Shown here one piece after another: positions 17,605 to 25,778 of a DNA stretch of 64,000 nt (positions within the stretch are counted from its first letter, which is position 1; each line of letters opens with the position of its first letter). A program made the position numbers and the translations under genes. The notes below the pieces were generated by a model. The model was not told the origin of the DNA and did no database searches. It was given only the letters and a program-made list of their open reading frames with translations. Source of the DNA: Pontibacter sp. Tf4 (lineage in GTDB: Bacteria; Bacteroidota; Bacteroidia; Cytophagales; Hymenobacteraceae); assembly GCF_014212495.1 (NCBI RefSeq), contig NZ_JACKZC010000007.1:248001-312000 (forward strand), read 5' to 3'.

Positions 17605-19703
17605 TAGCTTAAAACTATAGTTATCTGTTGTACTTTATTTATCGGCGCACCAGCTTCAAGCGACTGTTTCTGTACACGTTTCCCTACGCCCTGCACATTT
17701 ACCTTCAGGCGCTGGTTACCCAGTATAAACAGGGCATCGCGCAGGGTTAAACCGGTTACATCCGGCACTCTGCCTTCCAGCACCGGGTTAGGTATAAAAT
17801 CCAGCGAGCGCATATTTGGTTTCACTTTAACCCACTCTTCATCCGATGTCTTAGGGTGACTACTGATACCCAGCCGGTTACAAATAGTAGAAAGATCATC
17901 AAGGCTGCCGGCCGAAACCTGTGGCATGCTGTTCTTGTTTGGTGTTACACGGGCAAGCAACGGTTTGTGCATATCCAGGTCGCGGGCATACGCTTTATCC
18001 GCCAGTTCTTTAAAAACCGGAGCCGCCACATCAGAGCCATACACGTTCACCCCCTGTGGGCTGTCGATGATCACGATGCAGCTATACTTTGGATTATCAG
18101 CAGGGAAATAACCGGCAAATGAAGTGGAATACTCGCGCACATATTTTCCACCTTTTACTTTTCGGGCAGTACCTGTTTTGCCTGCTATCTTATAATCATC
18201 GCTCTTGATACTTTTGGCTGTTCCCTGCTCTACCACACCTTCCAGCATGGCTTTTACCTTCTTCAGGGTCTCATCAGAGCAAACTTTTTCAACCAGCGTG
18301 CGGGTCTTGAATGCCTGCACCACCTTGTCTGATTTGCGGATCTCTTTTACGATGATCGGCTGTATCTTTTTACCGTTATTGGCTACGGCATTATAAAGGG
18401 CCAGTGTCTGCAAAGGCGAAAACTTGGTCTCGTAACCGATGGCCATGGAAGTAAGCGTAGTGCCATACCAGGTTCTATCCTGCGGATGTTTGATGAAAGG
18501 CCGTGCTTCGCCATCCATCTGGAAACCAAGCGTATTGCCCAACCCAAACTTATCCAGGTAATCGACATAGGCCTGCTGGTTATTGCCGAAATGCTGTTCC
18601 ATCAGTTTGGCCACCCCGATGTTGGATGATTTTTCGAACACTTCCTGCACCGTAATTTTGCCATAACCGCCATGCTTGGCATCGGTCATGTAGGTATTTT
18701 TGATCTTGTATCTGCCGTTGCCGGTATCTATGGTATCGGTCAGGTTTACGTGCGGGGCAAATTCAAACAATGCCATCATCGAAGCCAGTTTAAAGGTAGA
18801 ACCCGGCTCTGTACGCCCCTGCGCACCCACAGCATAGTTATAATCCTCAATGTAGCCGCCTTTGGTCTTGCCCAGGTTAGCCATAGCTTTTATCTCACCT
18901 GTCTTTACTTCCATCAGGATCACAGTGCCATACTCGGCCTCTGTTTTCTCCAGCGCTTTGTAAAGGGCATTCTCGGCAACGTCCTGCAGGTTAATATCAA
19001 TGGTAGTTTTGATGTCGTAACCGTTCTGTGGCTCTACTTCTGTACCGTCGTAAATAGGTTTGCTACCACCGGCAATACGCTCAAACAGGGCTTCGCCATC
19101 GGTACCGGACAGGTCGCCGTTAAAGCTGTATTCAAGGCCGGCGCCGTTCTTATCTTCGTTTATAAACCCGATGGTTCGCTCGGCCAGCATCCCGAACGGC
19201 TTAAAGCGTTTTTCTACCTTTTCAAAGATCACTCCGCCCTTGTTCTTTCCTTCGCGGAAAACTGGCCATTTAGACATTCTTTTCTTGTCCTGATAGTTGA
19301 TCTGCTGGCTGTTCAGGCGGATGTACTGGCGGCCCGAAAGGCGTGCGTTCTTGATCTTGCGGCGGTAATAATCTTCAGACCTGTCGCCATAGAAGCGGGA
19401 CAACAGCATGGCCAGCGAATCGATGCCGGCATTAAAAACCTTGGTTTCGGCTATAGTTGGGTCGAAGGCTACGCGGTAAAATGGCAGCGAGGTAGCCAGT
19501 ATGCTTTCGTTATCGGAGTAGATGTTACCGCGGGTAGCAAACACCGGTTTATAGTAAATGCGGCGCTCTTTCGAGATGGCTTTCCACTTATCACCATCAG
19601 CAAACTGGATAACGCATATTTTGTAAACTATAGCACACGCGAAAAGGCAGATAACCAGAAAGGCTAACCGCACACGTATCACTATGGATTTTTTAATATT
19701 CAT
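17604..19703 (-). CDS. ftsI: Septal D,D-transpeptidase (class B PBP) with PASTA domain
   Basis: Cross-links septal peptidoglycan with FtsW. The 699-residue protein has one N-terminal transmembrane helix (about 9-28), a PBP dimerisation domain, and the transpeptidase domain with the SxxK serine in EPGSTFKLASMM, the SSN motif in KSSNIGVAKLM and the KTG triad in AGKTGTARKV. The last 65 residues form a PASTA-like domain (PDVTGLTLRDALFILGNQRL). It overlaps ftsL by 11 bp and murE by 1 bp. Confidence 0.95.
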   Translation of the reverse strand: MNIKKSIVIRVRLAFLVICLFACAIVYKICVIQFADGDKWKAISKERRIYYKPVFATRGNIYSDNESILATSLPFYRVAFDPTIAETKVFNAGIDSLAMLLSRFYGDRSEDYYRRKIKNARLSGRQYIRLNSQQINYQDKKRMSKWPVFREGKNKGGVIFEKVEKRFKPFGMLAERTIGFINEDKNGAGLEYSFNGDLSGTDGEALFERIAGGSKPIYDGTEVEPQNGYDIKTTIDINLQDVAENALYKALEKTEAEYGTVILMEVKTGEIKAMANLGKTKGGYIEDYNYAVGAQGRTEPGSTFKLASMMALFEFAPHVNLTDTIDTGNGRYKIKNTYMTDAKHGGYGKITVQEVFEKSSNIGVAKLMEQHFGNNQQAYVDYLDKFGLGNTLGFQMDGEARPFIKHPQDRTWYGTTLTSMAIGYETKFSPLQTLALYNAVANNGKKIQPIIVKEIRKSDKVVQAFKTRTLVEKVCSDETLKKVKAMLEGVVEQGTAKSIKSDDYKIAGKTGTARKVKGGKYVREYSTSFAGYFPADNPKYSCIVIIDSPQGVNVYGSDVAAPVFKELADKAYARDLDMHKPLLARVTPNKNSMPQVSAGSLDDLSTICNRLGISSHPKTSDEEWVKVKPNMRSLDFIPNPVLEGRVPDVTGLTLRDALFILGNQRLKVNVQGVGKRVQKQSLEAGAPINKVQQITIVLS

Positions 19704-20124
19704 CAGCCGGCACTATAACCTGATAAGGTGGGGTTGAACTTTCTTCCAGGCCCAGCGGCGCCACATTACGGGCTACTTCCGACTGCTTGCTGGCTTCCAT
19801 GTAATCCGACTTCAGGGTAGTGTAGTCGGCGCGCAGGTCTTCGGTCTCTACTTTTACCTTATCAATTCTGCGGATGGTTTTGGTAGCGTAATGGTTGTTA
19901 CCGATGTAGAACAACGTCAGCAACGTCAGGAATAAAATGCGGGGAAGGTATTTTAGCGGAACGCCTTCTTCAAACAGGGCGTCTACTTTGGTGTATTTTT
20001 CAAGTAACCCAAAGATACTGAAGCCTTTGGCCCTTTTTGGCTTTGGAGCCTTCTCTTCTGGCTTCAGACGCACCGAGTTTGTACGTGGTGCGCTTGCTTT
20101 CTTAGTCATAAGGTTAGAAGCCAT
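19693..20124 (-). CDS. ftsL: FtsL-like cell division protein
   Basis: A 143-residue single-pass protein. It has a basic, proline-rich cytoplasmic N-terminus (about 1-60), one hydrophobic helix (about 65-85, ILFLTLLTLFYIG) and a coiled-coil-prone periplasmic part with RRIDKVKVETEDLRADYTTL. Sequence identity to other FtsL groups is low, but topology, size and position between rsmH and ftsI fit the Bacteroidota FtsL-like family, which scaffolds FtsQ and FtsI. Confidence 0.85.
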   Translation of the reverse strand: MASNLMTKKASAPRTNSVRLKPEEKAPKPKRAKGFSIFGLLEKYTKVDALFEEGVPLKYLPRILFLTLLTLFYIGNNHYATKTIRRIDKVKVETEDLRADYTTLKSDYMEASKQSEVARNVAPLGLEESSTPPYQVIVPADEY

Positions 20125-20163
20125 AGTTACTCTTTTAATGCTGCGGCCTGTCAGGCCCGGGGT

Positions 20164-21078
20164 TTAATCATCAAGTTCTCTTTTCTCTGCTATTCTCAGC
20201 TTTGCGCTTCTGGAGCGACTGTTTATCAGTAATTCTTCGTCTGTCGGCACCACCGGTTTCCGGCTTACCGCATCCAGCGGCTTTATCTCATTCCCGAACA
20301 GGTCTTTCTCTACTTCTCCGAAAAACTTGCCTTTGGCTATAAAGTTCTTCACTAACCGGTCTTCCAGGGAGTGGTAAGAGATCACTGCCAACCGGCCGCC
20401 GGGCTTCAGCACTTCGGCTGCCTGCACCAGCATCTCCTCCAGCGCCTTCATCTCGTCATTTACTTCGATGCGCAGCGCCTGGAAAACCTGCGCCAGGTAT
20501 TTATTCTCCTTGCCCTTTGGCGTACAGGAGCGAATGGCCTGCTTAAAATCGTTTATCGTTTCGATGGGCCTGCGGGCGCGTTGCTCAACTATAGTTCTGG
20601 CCAGGGTTTTTGCGTTCTTCACTTCGCCATAGATCCCGAACATGCGGTGCAGTTGCTCTTCGCTATAGTTGGCCACCACATCTGCCGCCGAGTCGCCGTG
20701 CTCATAGTTCATGCGCATATCCAGCGGACCGTCAAAGCGGGTTGAAAAACCACGGCTTCCTTCGTCAAACTGGTGCGACGAAACGCCCAGGTCAGCCAGA
20801 ATGCCATCAACCGCTGTTACACGGTGCAGGCGCAGGTACTTTTTAAGATCACGGAAGTTGGCGCGCACAAACTGAAAGTTCGGCCCTTCCAGCTTTTTGC
20901 TCTGCTCTTCCGCATCGCGGTCCTGATCGAAACTATAGAGCTTACCGGTTGTAAGCCTGCTAACTATAAGTGCCGAGTGTCCGCCACCACCAAAGGTCAC
21001 ATCCACATACACACCGTCCGGTTTTATCGCCAACGCATCAACCGACTCTTCCAACATAACAGGGCGATGGTATTCCAT
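20164..21078 (-). CDS. rsmH: 16S rRNA (cytosine(1402)-N(4))-methyltransferase
   Basis: S-adenosylmethionine-dependent methyltransferase (MraW) that modifies C1402 in the 16S rRNA decoding site. The 304-residue protein shows HRPVMLEESVDAL at the start, the SAM-binding DVTFGGGGHS, LADLGVSSHQFD and the C-terminal ISYHSLEDRLVKNF motif. It overlaps mraZ by one base. Standard second gene of the dcw operon. Confidence 0.97.
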   Translation of the reverse strand: MEYHRPVMLEESVDALAIKPDGVYVDVTFGGGGHSALIVSRLTTGKLYSFDQDRDAEEQSKKLEGPNFQFVRANFRDLKKYLRLHRVTAVDGILADLGVSSHQFDEGSRGFSTRFDGPLDMRMNYEHGDSAADVVANYSEEQLHRMFGIYGEVKNAKTLARTIVEQRARRPIETINDFKQAIRSCTPKGKENKYLAQVFQALRIEVNDEMKALEEMLVQAAEVLKPGGRLAVISYHSLEDRLVKNFIAKGKFFGEVEKDLFGNEIKPLDAVSRKPVVPTDEELLINSRSRSAKLRIAEKRELDD

Positions 21079-21545
21079 TACAGCAACGGCTCCTTTTCTT
21101 CTTTATCTCCTAAGAACTTCTGCGCCAGCTGCGAGAAATTCTGCTGATCCTTGATCAGGAACTCTTCATACTTATCCGGGTTCCAGATCTCGACACGGTT
21201 ACCCAAACCAACAATGATCACCTCTTTATCCAGTTCGGCAAAGCGTGCCATGGTTTTAGGCAGTATAAAACGGCCTGCGCCATCCAGCTCTATCTCGGTG
21301 TTACCTCTAAAGAAGTTACGCTGGAAGTGACGGTACTCTTCGTTGAACTCGTTCAGGCCGGCTACCTTGTCGTAGATCACTTTCCACTCCGCCTTCGGGT
21401 ACAACACCAGGCAAGGCTCAAAACCACGCATCAGCACCACATGATTGCCAGACGCCTCCGGCAGGTTGGCTTTTATCTTGGCAGGTAAAACCAACCTTCC
21501 CTTAGGGTCTATCTTGCATTCAAATTCGCCTGACAGGAAGTTCAT
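21078..21545 (-). CDS. mraZ: Transcriptional regulator MraZ
   Basis: A 155-residue protein with two SpoVT/AbrB-like swapped-hairpin domains (FECKIDPKGRLVLPAKIK, about 8-25, and IELDGAGRFILPKTMA, about 85-100). MraZ forms ring-shaped oligomers that bind direct repeats with a 10-bp period upstream of its own operon. Matching boxes lie 70-95 bp upstream here, beside a good promoter, so autoregulation of the dcw cluster is likely. First gene of the cluster. Confidence 0.95.
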   Translation of the reverse strand: MNFLSGEFECKIDPKGRLVLPAKIKANLPEASGNHVVLMRGFEPCLVLYPKAEWKVIYDKVAGLNEFNEEYRHFQRNFFRGNTEIELDGAGRFILPKTMARFAELDKEVIIVGLGNRVEIWNPDKYEEFLIKDQQNFSQLAQKFLGDKEEKEPLL

Positions 21546-21584
21546 GTTTTTCTATAGGTTCGTCCGCGTGGTTCTCGGAGTATA

Positions 21585-21614
21585 CAAATGTAACGATTCA
21601 ACAAAACACCACAA
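21585..21614 (-). promoter_or_regulatory. Promoter of the dcw operon (mraZ)
   Basis: On the minus strand, a TTG (21612-21614) and TACATTTG (21585-21592) are separated by 19 bp, matching the Bacteroidota primary-sigma pattern. The mraZ ATG is about 40 bp downstream. Confidence 0.65.
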
Positions 21615-21640
21615 CCACTATCTCCCACTTTTTACCACTT
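21615..21640 (-). promoter_or_regulatory. Candidate MraZ-box array at the mraZ promoter
   Basis: Three boxes, read on the minus strand as AAGTGG, AAGTGG and TAGTGG, start exactly 10 bp apart (21635-21640, 21625-21630, 21615-21620) and abut the -33 element. Ten-bp-periodic direct repeats with a TGGG/AAAGTGGG core are the known type of MraZ site. Confidence 0.65.
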
Positions 21641-21687
21641 TGTGGATAAATTATGGTAATCCACACCACTTATCCACATTATCCACA
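21641..21687. promoter_or_regulatory. Cluster of DnaA boxes
   Basis: Perfect 9-mers TTATCCACA occur at 21670-21678 and 21679-21687 in tandem and as the reverse complement at 21641-21649. A one-mismatch copy (TAATCCACA) is at 21657-21665. The cluster could mark DnaA control of the division genes or an origin-like element. Confidence 0.6.
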
Positions 21688-21814
21688 TACGTATCAACCC
21701 ACTTTGGGTATAACTATATTTGAATATTTGAATGTAATCCACTATTATACGAGGGGCTTCAATCACAAAAGTCTGATTTACAACAACTTGCAAACAAACT
21801 ATAGTTACTACCGC

Positions 21815-21876
21815 AAAGTGGGGCAGATTTCCACAGCAAAAGTGGGACAAAGTGGGGATGGTGGGGCAAAGTGGGA
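21815..21876 (+). promoter_or_regulatory. Second candidate MraZ-box array, facing the rightward operon
   Basis: TGGG cores at 21819, 21843, 21853, 21862 and 21872, most preceded by AAAG, repeat with a 9-10-bp period and lie where the -33 region of the rightward promoter should be. The orientation is opposite to the mraZ-side array. Confidence 0.55.
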
Positions 21877-21885
21877 GAGATTGCG

Positions 21886-21893
21886 TATCTTTG
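21886..21893 (+). promoter_or_regulatory. -7 promoter element of the metal-related operon
   Basis: TATCTTTG matches the TAnnTTTG consensus and lies 6 bp before the ATG at 21899, so the message would be leaderless or nearly so. No clear -33 TTG is present; the repeat array occupies that position, which suggests a regulated promoter. Confidence 0.5.
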
Positions 21894-21898
21894 CAGGG

Positions 21899-22294
21899 AT
21901 GAACCACCTGACCAGGCATAGTATACTGTTGCTGCTGGCGCTGAGTATTGCACTTGGCTCGGTGGGCGTTGCCTTAGGGCAGCAGCTTTGCCAGATGGTA
22001 ATGGTAGAGAGCGCAGCGCTGGAAGAGAAGAGTTGTTGCTCAGCATCAGAAGCTTCCGGCGAGGAAGATGACTGCTGCAAACGGGAAGTAACGTACAAAA
22101 AGCTGGACCTGGTAACTACCACCAAGGCCGATCTGCTGGCCAAGGTATTTACACCATCGCCTGCCCTGCTTCCTATAGTTGCCCCTATACTGCCTGCCAC
22201 CACACTAACTACGCAGGCTCTCTCCTACTCCAACAGTTCTCCCCCGCCTGGCGGACGTAACATTCTGTTACAGAAGCGCACCCTGCAAGTATAA
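21899..22294 (+). CDS. Small secreted cysteine-rich protein, HYC_CC_PP-like
   Basis: The start is set at the ATG at 21899 (MNHLTRHSILLLLALSIALG), which gives a signal peptide; the frame continues open upstream through the control region but has no family-like sequence there. The 131-residue product has a single Cys (QLCQM), a CC pair (KSCCSAS), another CC pair (DDCCKRE), and a proline-rich tail (SPPPGGRN). This layout resembles the Bacteroidota HYC_CC_PP family, found beside TonB receptors and metal genes. Likely a periplasmic metal-related protein; the biochemical role is unknown. Confidence 0.7.
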   Translation: MNHLTRHSILLLLALSIALGSVGVALGQQLCQMVMVESAALEEKSCCSASEASGEEDDCCKREVTYKKLDLVTTTKADLLAKVFTPSPALLPIVAPILPATTLTTQALSYSNSSPPPGGRNILLQKRTLQV

Positions 22295-22370
22295 ACCAGC
22301 TATTCACAAACTATAGTTGCTACCTGACAGCACTTTCTTATTTGTGTTTATAGTTCAGTTTATATTTCCC

Positions 22371-24563
22371 ATGAGATCCCATTTTATTAAATACAGCTTA
22401 TATCTGCTGCTTATACTGCTGGCCATACCTGCAGCAGCGCAGCAACTTACCGGCAAAGTAACCGATGCCATTAACCCCGGCGAACCTATAGTTGGCGCCA
22501 GCGTCGCCTGGAAAGGCACCACCCACGCCACCAGCACCAGCGGAACCGGCAACTTTACACTTAACTTTTCTGATTCGCTTACCTCTGAGATAGTTGTGAG
22601 CTATGTGGGGTATGCCCAGCAAACTATAAATGTAGCCGGCAAGCAGTCGGTTGTGGTAGCGCTGCAGCCAAACAGCAGCCTGAAAGAAGTGGTAATTGAA
22701 GCCCGGCAGGAACGTTTCTCTGCCCTGAGCACAACCAATTCCCAGATCATCACCACCCGCGACCTGGAAAAATCGGCGTGCTGTAACCTGGCCGAGAGCT
22801 TTGAGACCAATGCCTCTGTGGAAGTATCTACCACCGATGCGGTTTCTGGCGCAAAGCAGATACAGATGCTCGGCCTGGATGGCGCTTATACATTATTAAC
22901 AACCGATAACGTGCCCGCATTGCAGGGTCTGGCCACTCCGTTCAGGCTTAATTATTTATCCGGCACTTTCATCGAGTCGATCGATATCATAAAAGGCATG
23001 GGCTCGGTACTGAATGGCTATGAGTCGATATCGGGGCAGGTGAACGTGAAGCTGAAGGACCCGGAAAAAACAGAACGACTTTACGTGAACCTGTATGGCA
23101 ACAGCCAGGCGAAGTTTGATGCGAACGTGAACATCGGCGTGCAGGTGAACAAAGAATGGTCGACGGCCCTGCTACTGCACACAGCACAACTACACCACCG
23201 CTCCGACCGCAACAACGACGGTTTTATGGACCTGCCCCTCAACAGCCAGTACAACGTGTACAACAAATGGAAGTACAACAACGGCAACTGGGTATCGGAG
23301 TTTGGGGTGAATGCGTTGCGCGAAGACCGTTTGGGCGGACAGATGGACTTTGAGAAAGGCTCGGAACTATACTATGGCACCACTTCCGAAACCGAGCGCA
23401 TTTCAGGCTATAACAAAACATCGTATACGTTCGCGGACAAACCCTACCAGAGCCTGGGGCTGATCAGCTCCGCTTCGCATCATACCTTCGACTCGCAATA
23501 TGGCAACCGAATCTATAACGGCACCCAGAACAACGCAAACTTACGCCTGATCTTCCAGTCTATTATCGGGCATACGGGGCATACGTACAAAGCCGGCCTG
23601 AGCTATACGTACGACGATATGCAGGAAGAGCTGGCAGGCACTAATTTCAACAAAACAGAGCATGTGCCGGGTGCTTTTGCAGAGTACATCTACAACAACC
23701 TGAGCAACTTAACTATAGTTACCGGCGCCCGCGTGGATTTTCATAACCTGTATGGCACCGTGTTCTCGCCCCGCCTTAATGTGAAGTTCGACGCAACCAA
23801 AAATACCATCCTCCGCTTAGCTGCAGGCAAAGGATTCAGGGTAGCGAACCCGATCGCCGAAAATACAGCCAGCCTGGTAAGCTCCCGCGCCTTTGTGTTT
23901 GAAGAAGAACTGGAGCCGGAAGAAGCCTGGAACATTGGCGGTTCGTTTACCCAGTATTTTGAGATAGGCAACAGACCGGGCGCTTTTATCACCGATTACT
24001 ACTATACCACTTTCCGGAACCAGGTAGTAGCCGATATGTACTCTACACCACACCAGGTACAGTTCTATAACCTGAAGGGCAGATCGTTTGCGAAAAGCTT
24101 TCAGGCGGAACTGCAGTACGAAGTGCTGAAAGGGCTTGATGTAAAAGCTGCTTATAAGTACTACGATGTGCGGACCAGCTACAACGGCGACCTGCGCCAG
24201 AAACCAATGATACCCCAGCACCGCTTTTTCGTGAACCTGGGCTTTGCCACCCCATTCGACAAATGGCGCGCCGACCTTACCACCCAATACTTTGGCAAAA
24301 TGCCGTTAGCGTATGCTGAAAACCACCCTGACCCGGCCATGCCGCAAAACTCTGATGCCTTTTTTACATTGAACGGGCAAATTTCGCGGGCATTTAAGCG
24401 TTGGGAACTATACAGTGGTGTAGAGAATTTATTAAATTACAGACAGCCTACCCCTATAGTTGGCGCCGGCAACCCGTTTGGCCCCGAATTTGATGCGAGC
24501 ATGGTCTGGGGTCCGATTGCAGGCAGAGTAGTGTATGCCGGCCTACGTTTCAGAATTAATTAG
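22371..24563 (+). CDS. TonB-dependent receptor with carboxypeptidase-regulatory-like N-terminus
   Basis: Outer-membrane active transporter. The chosen ATG (22371, MRSHFIKYSLYLLLILLAI, then signal cleavage near AAAQQ) gives 730 residues. After the signal come a CarboxypepD_reg-like domain (TGKVTDAINPGEPIVGASV, about 26-100), a plug domain (about 110-230, IDIIKGMGSVLNGYESISG) and a beta-barrel ending in YAGLRFRIN with the terminal aromatic-containing strand. Its size is smaller than SusC-type receptors. The flanking cysteine-rich and HMA proteins suggest copper or another metal chelate as substrate, which is an inference. Confidence 0.92.
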   Translation: MRSHFIKYSLYLLLILLAIPAAAQQLTGKVTDAINPGEPIVGASVAWKGTTHATSTSGTGNFTLNFSDSLTSEIVVSYVGYAQQTINVAGKQSVVVALQPNSSLKEVVIEARQERFSALSTTNSQIITTRDLEKSACCNLAESFETNASVEVSTTDAVSGAKQIQMLGLDGAYTLLTTDNVPALQGLATPFRLNYLSGTFIESIDIIKGMGSVLNGYESISGQVNVKLKDPEKTERLYVNLYGNSQAKFDANVNIGVQVNKEWSTALLLHTAQLHHRSDRNNDGFMDLPLNSQYNVYNKWKYNNGNWVSEFGVNALREDRLGGQMDFEKGSELYYGTTSETERISGYNKTSYTFADKPYQSLGLISSASHHTFDSQYGNRIYNGTQNNANLRLIFQSIIGHTGHTYKAGLSYTYDDMQEELAGTNFNKTEHVPGAFAEYIYNNLSNLTIVTGARVDFHNLYGTVFSPRLNVKFDATKNTILRLAAGKGFRVANPIAENTASLVSSRAFVFEEELEPEEAWNIGGSFTQYFEIGNRPGAFITDYYYTTFRNQVVADMYSTPHQVQFYNLKGRSFAKSFQAELQYEVLKGLDVKAAYKYYDVRTSYNGDLRQKPMIPQHRFFVNLGFATPFDKWRADLTTQYFGKMPLAYAENHPDPAMPQNSDAFFTLNGQISRAFKRWELYSGVENLLNYRQPTPIVGAGNPFGPEFDASMVWGPIAGRVVYAGLRFRIN

Positions 24564-24588
24564 CATAACCTAAACCCAAAACAATAAT

Positions 24589-24945
24589 ATGAACAAGTTA
24601 AAAGTATTTGCACTCTCAATGGTACTGGCACTGGTAAGTATGGCAACTACGCATGCACAGGCACAAACCAACGGACAGCAAACTATAAAAATCAAAACAT
24701 CGGCTGTTTGCGACATGTGCAAAACTACCCTTGAGAAAGCCATGGCCTACGAAAAAGGCGTAAAATCGTCTTCGTTGGATGTGGATTCCAAAGTACTGAC
24801 CGTAACTTTTGACAGCCGCAAAACGGATGCCGCCAAAATTAAAAAAGCAGTAACCGAAACAGGCTACGATGCCGACGAACTGCCTGCCCAGGAACGCGCT
24901 TACAATAAACTGGACGACTGCTGTAAAAAAGACGCGCACCAGTAA
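24589..24945 (+). CDS. Secreted heavy-metal-associated (HMA) domain protein
   Basis: A 118-residue protein with a signal peptide (about 1-25, ending THAQA). It has a ferredoxin-like HMA fold: the metal-binding loop SAVCDMCKTTLEKAM (CxxC, about 39-42), the hallmark VKSSSLDVDSKVLTVTFD and a final strand region with ETGYDADELPA. The C-terminus adds DDCCKKDAH, another possible thiol/histidine site. Probably binds Cu(I) or a similar ion in the periplasm and works with the receptor 25 bp upstream. Confidence 0.9.
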   Translation: MNKLKVFALSMVLALVSMATTHAQAQTNGQQTIKIKTSAVCDMCKTTLEKAMAYEKGVKSSSLDVDSKVLTVTFDSRKTDAAKIKKAVTETGYDADELPAQERAYNKLDDCCKKDAHQ

Positions 24946-25004
24946 ACATAATAACGCACCAGCTATAGTTTGCAATGTGTTAAACTATAGCCCGTTTATA
25001 AAAC

Positions 25005-25032
25005 AAAAGGGAGCAAAACTGCTCCCTTTTTT
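25005..25032. terminator. Bidirectional terminator after the HMA gene
   Basis: A 10-bp stem AAAAGGGAGC / GCTCCCTTTT with a 6-nt loop, with A-run and T-run flanks, lies between convergent genes. Confidence 0.85.
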
Positions 25033-25045
25033 ATGTCTGTTTGTT

Positions 25046-25636
25046 TTAAAATCTGAACCCGACGTGCAGGCCGATCCCGAAGACGGGCGTACCACTGGTA
25101 TAATAAAAGTAATCAACTCTGCCGCCAATTATACCGCTCCGCAAAAAACTGAAGTCGTTCTCCAGGAAACCGTTCACACCTGTATCGGAAGTTTTGATGT
25201 GCACCACAGAGCCATCCACCGTTCCCTGGTCGTCTGGTTCTGAATTTATTTCGTTTCGTCGGCGGGCAGTGCCACCCACACCTAAGCGCAGTGTTACCTG
25301 CTCATTCCTGATCACATCAAAACCGGCTTCCAGGGCGCCCATGTAGAACGTGTTTTTAATAGAGAAGATCTTTTTTCCTTCGTCGTAACGCGAGGCTGTG
25401 AGCAGGCCGACATTAAGCCCCACCGAAAAACGCTCGCCAAAATAATGCCCGAACTTGTTGCTGAACATCAGGCCCTGGCTGTCATAATCCGATAACCAGA
25501 CGAAGCTGATGCCTGCTTTAAAATTATTGGGGTCTTTTGCTGATGAGCTCTTGAACCGGCTATAGTCATCGGCATAACTATAGTTTACAGTTAAAAAGAA
25601 CAGTAAAAAAATAAGAGAAGGTATAGTTGAGCGCAT
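25046..25636 (-). CDS. Outer-membrane beta-barrel protein, function unknown
   Basis: The start is taken at the internal ATG at 25634-25636 (MRSTIPSLIFLLFFLTV, a good signal peptide ending YADD); the longer frame has no signal at its N-terminus. The 196-residue product has alternating hydrophobic/polar strands such as FSVGLNVGLLTASRYD and a C-terminal strand FGIGLHVGFRF ending in phenylalanine, typical of outer-membrane barrels. No family was recognised. It follows the carotenoid genes but is separated by 142 bp and may be independent. Confidence 0.75.
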   Translation of the reverse strand: MRSTIPSLIFLLFFLTVNYSYADDYSRFKSSSAKDPNNFKAGISFVWLSDYDSQGLMFSNKFGHYFGERFSVGLNVGLLTASRYDEGKKIFSIKNTFYMGALEAGFDVIRNEQVTLRLGVGGTARRRNEINSEPDDQGTVDGSVVHIKTSDTGVNGFLENDFSFLRSGIIGGRVDYFYYTSGTPVFGIGLHVGFRF

Positions 25637-25778
25637 AGGGATGCAATATAAAGGGTGCTTTTGTGTATTATCTGCAGGCAATAGTAGGAAAGTCCTCCCC
25701 TATTACGCAGCACACAGAATTACAGTTGCGTCCGCTAAAACAAATACAAAATACAATAATAGCTAACTATAGTTATAG

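Larger units (their letters stand above)
21546..21898. other. Divergent control region between mraZ and the metal-related operon
   Basis: A 353-bp region with no credible gene. From left to right it holds the mraZ promoter, three 10-bp-spaced AAGTGG boxes facing mraZ, one reverse and two tandem perfect DnaA boxes, an AT-rich stretch (about 21708-21760), a perfect AACTATAGTT (21797-21806), a second array of AAAGTGGG boxes facing right, and a -7 element for the rightward gene. The reading frame open across it from 21653 is judged non-coding. Confidence 0.75.

Noticed and set aside
18672-19667. 331-codon ORF antisense to ftsI
   Set aside because: It mirrors a well-supported PBP gene; composition and lack of recognisable domains indicate a shadow frame.
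21653-21898. N-terminal extension of the HYC_CC_PP-like gene
   Set aside because: The frame is open but runs through DnaA boxes and repeat arrays, has odd Tyr/His-rich content and removes the signal peptide from the N-terminus; the ATG at 21899 follows a -7 element.
21546-21898. Firm call of the chromosomal origin
   Set aside because: DnaA boxes are suggestive, but gene orientation further out is mixed and skew could not be computed; kept as a finding only.
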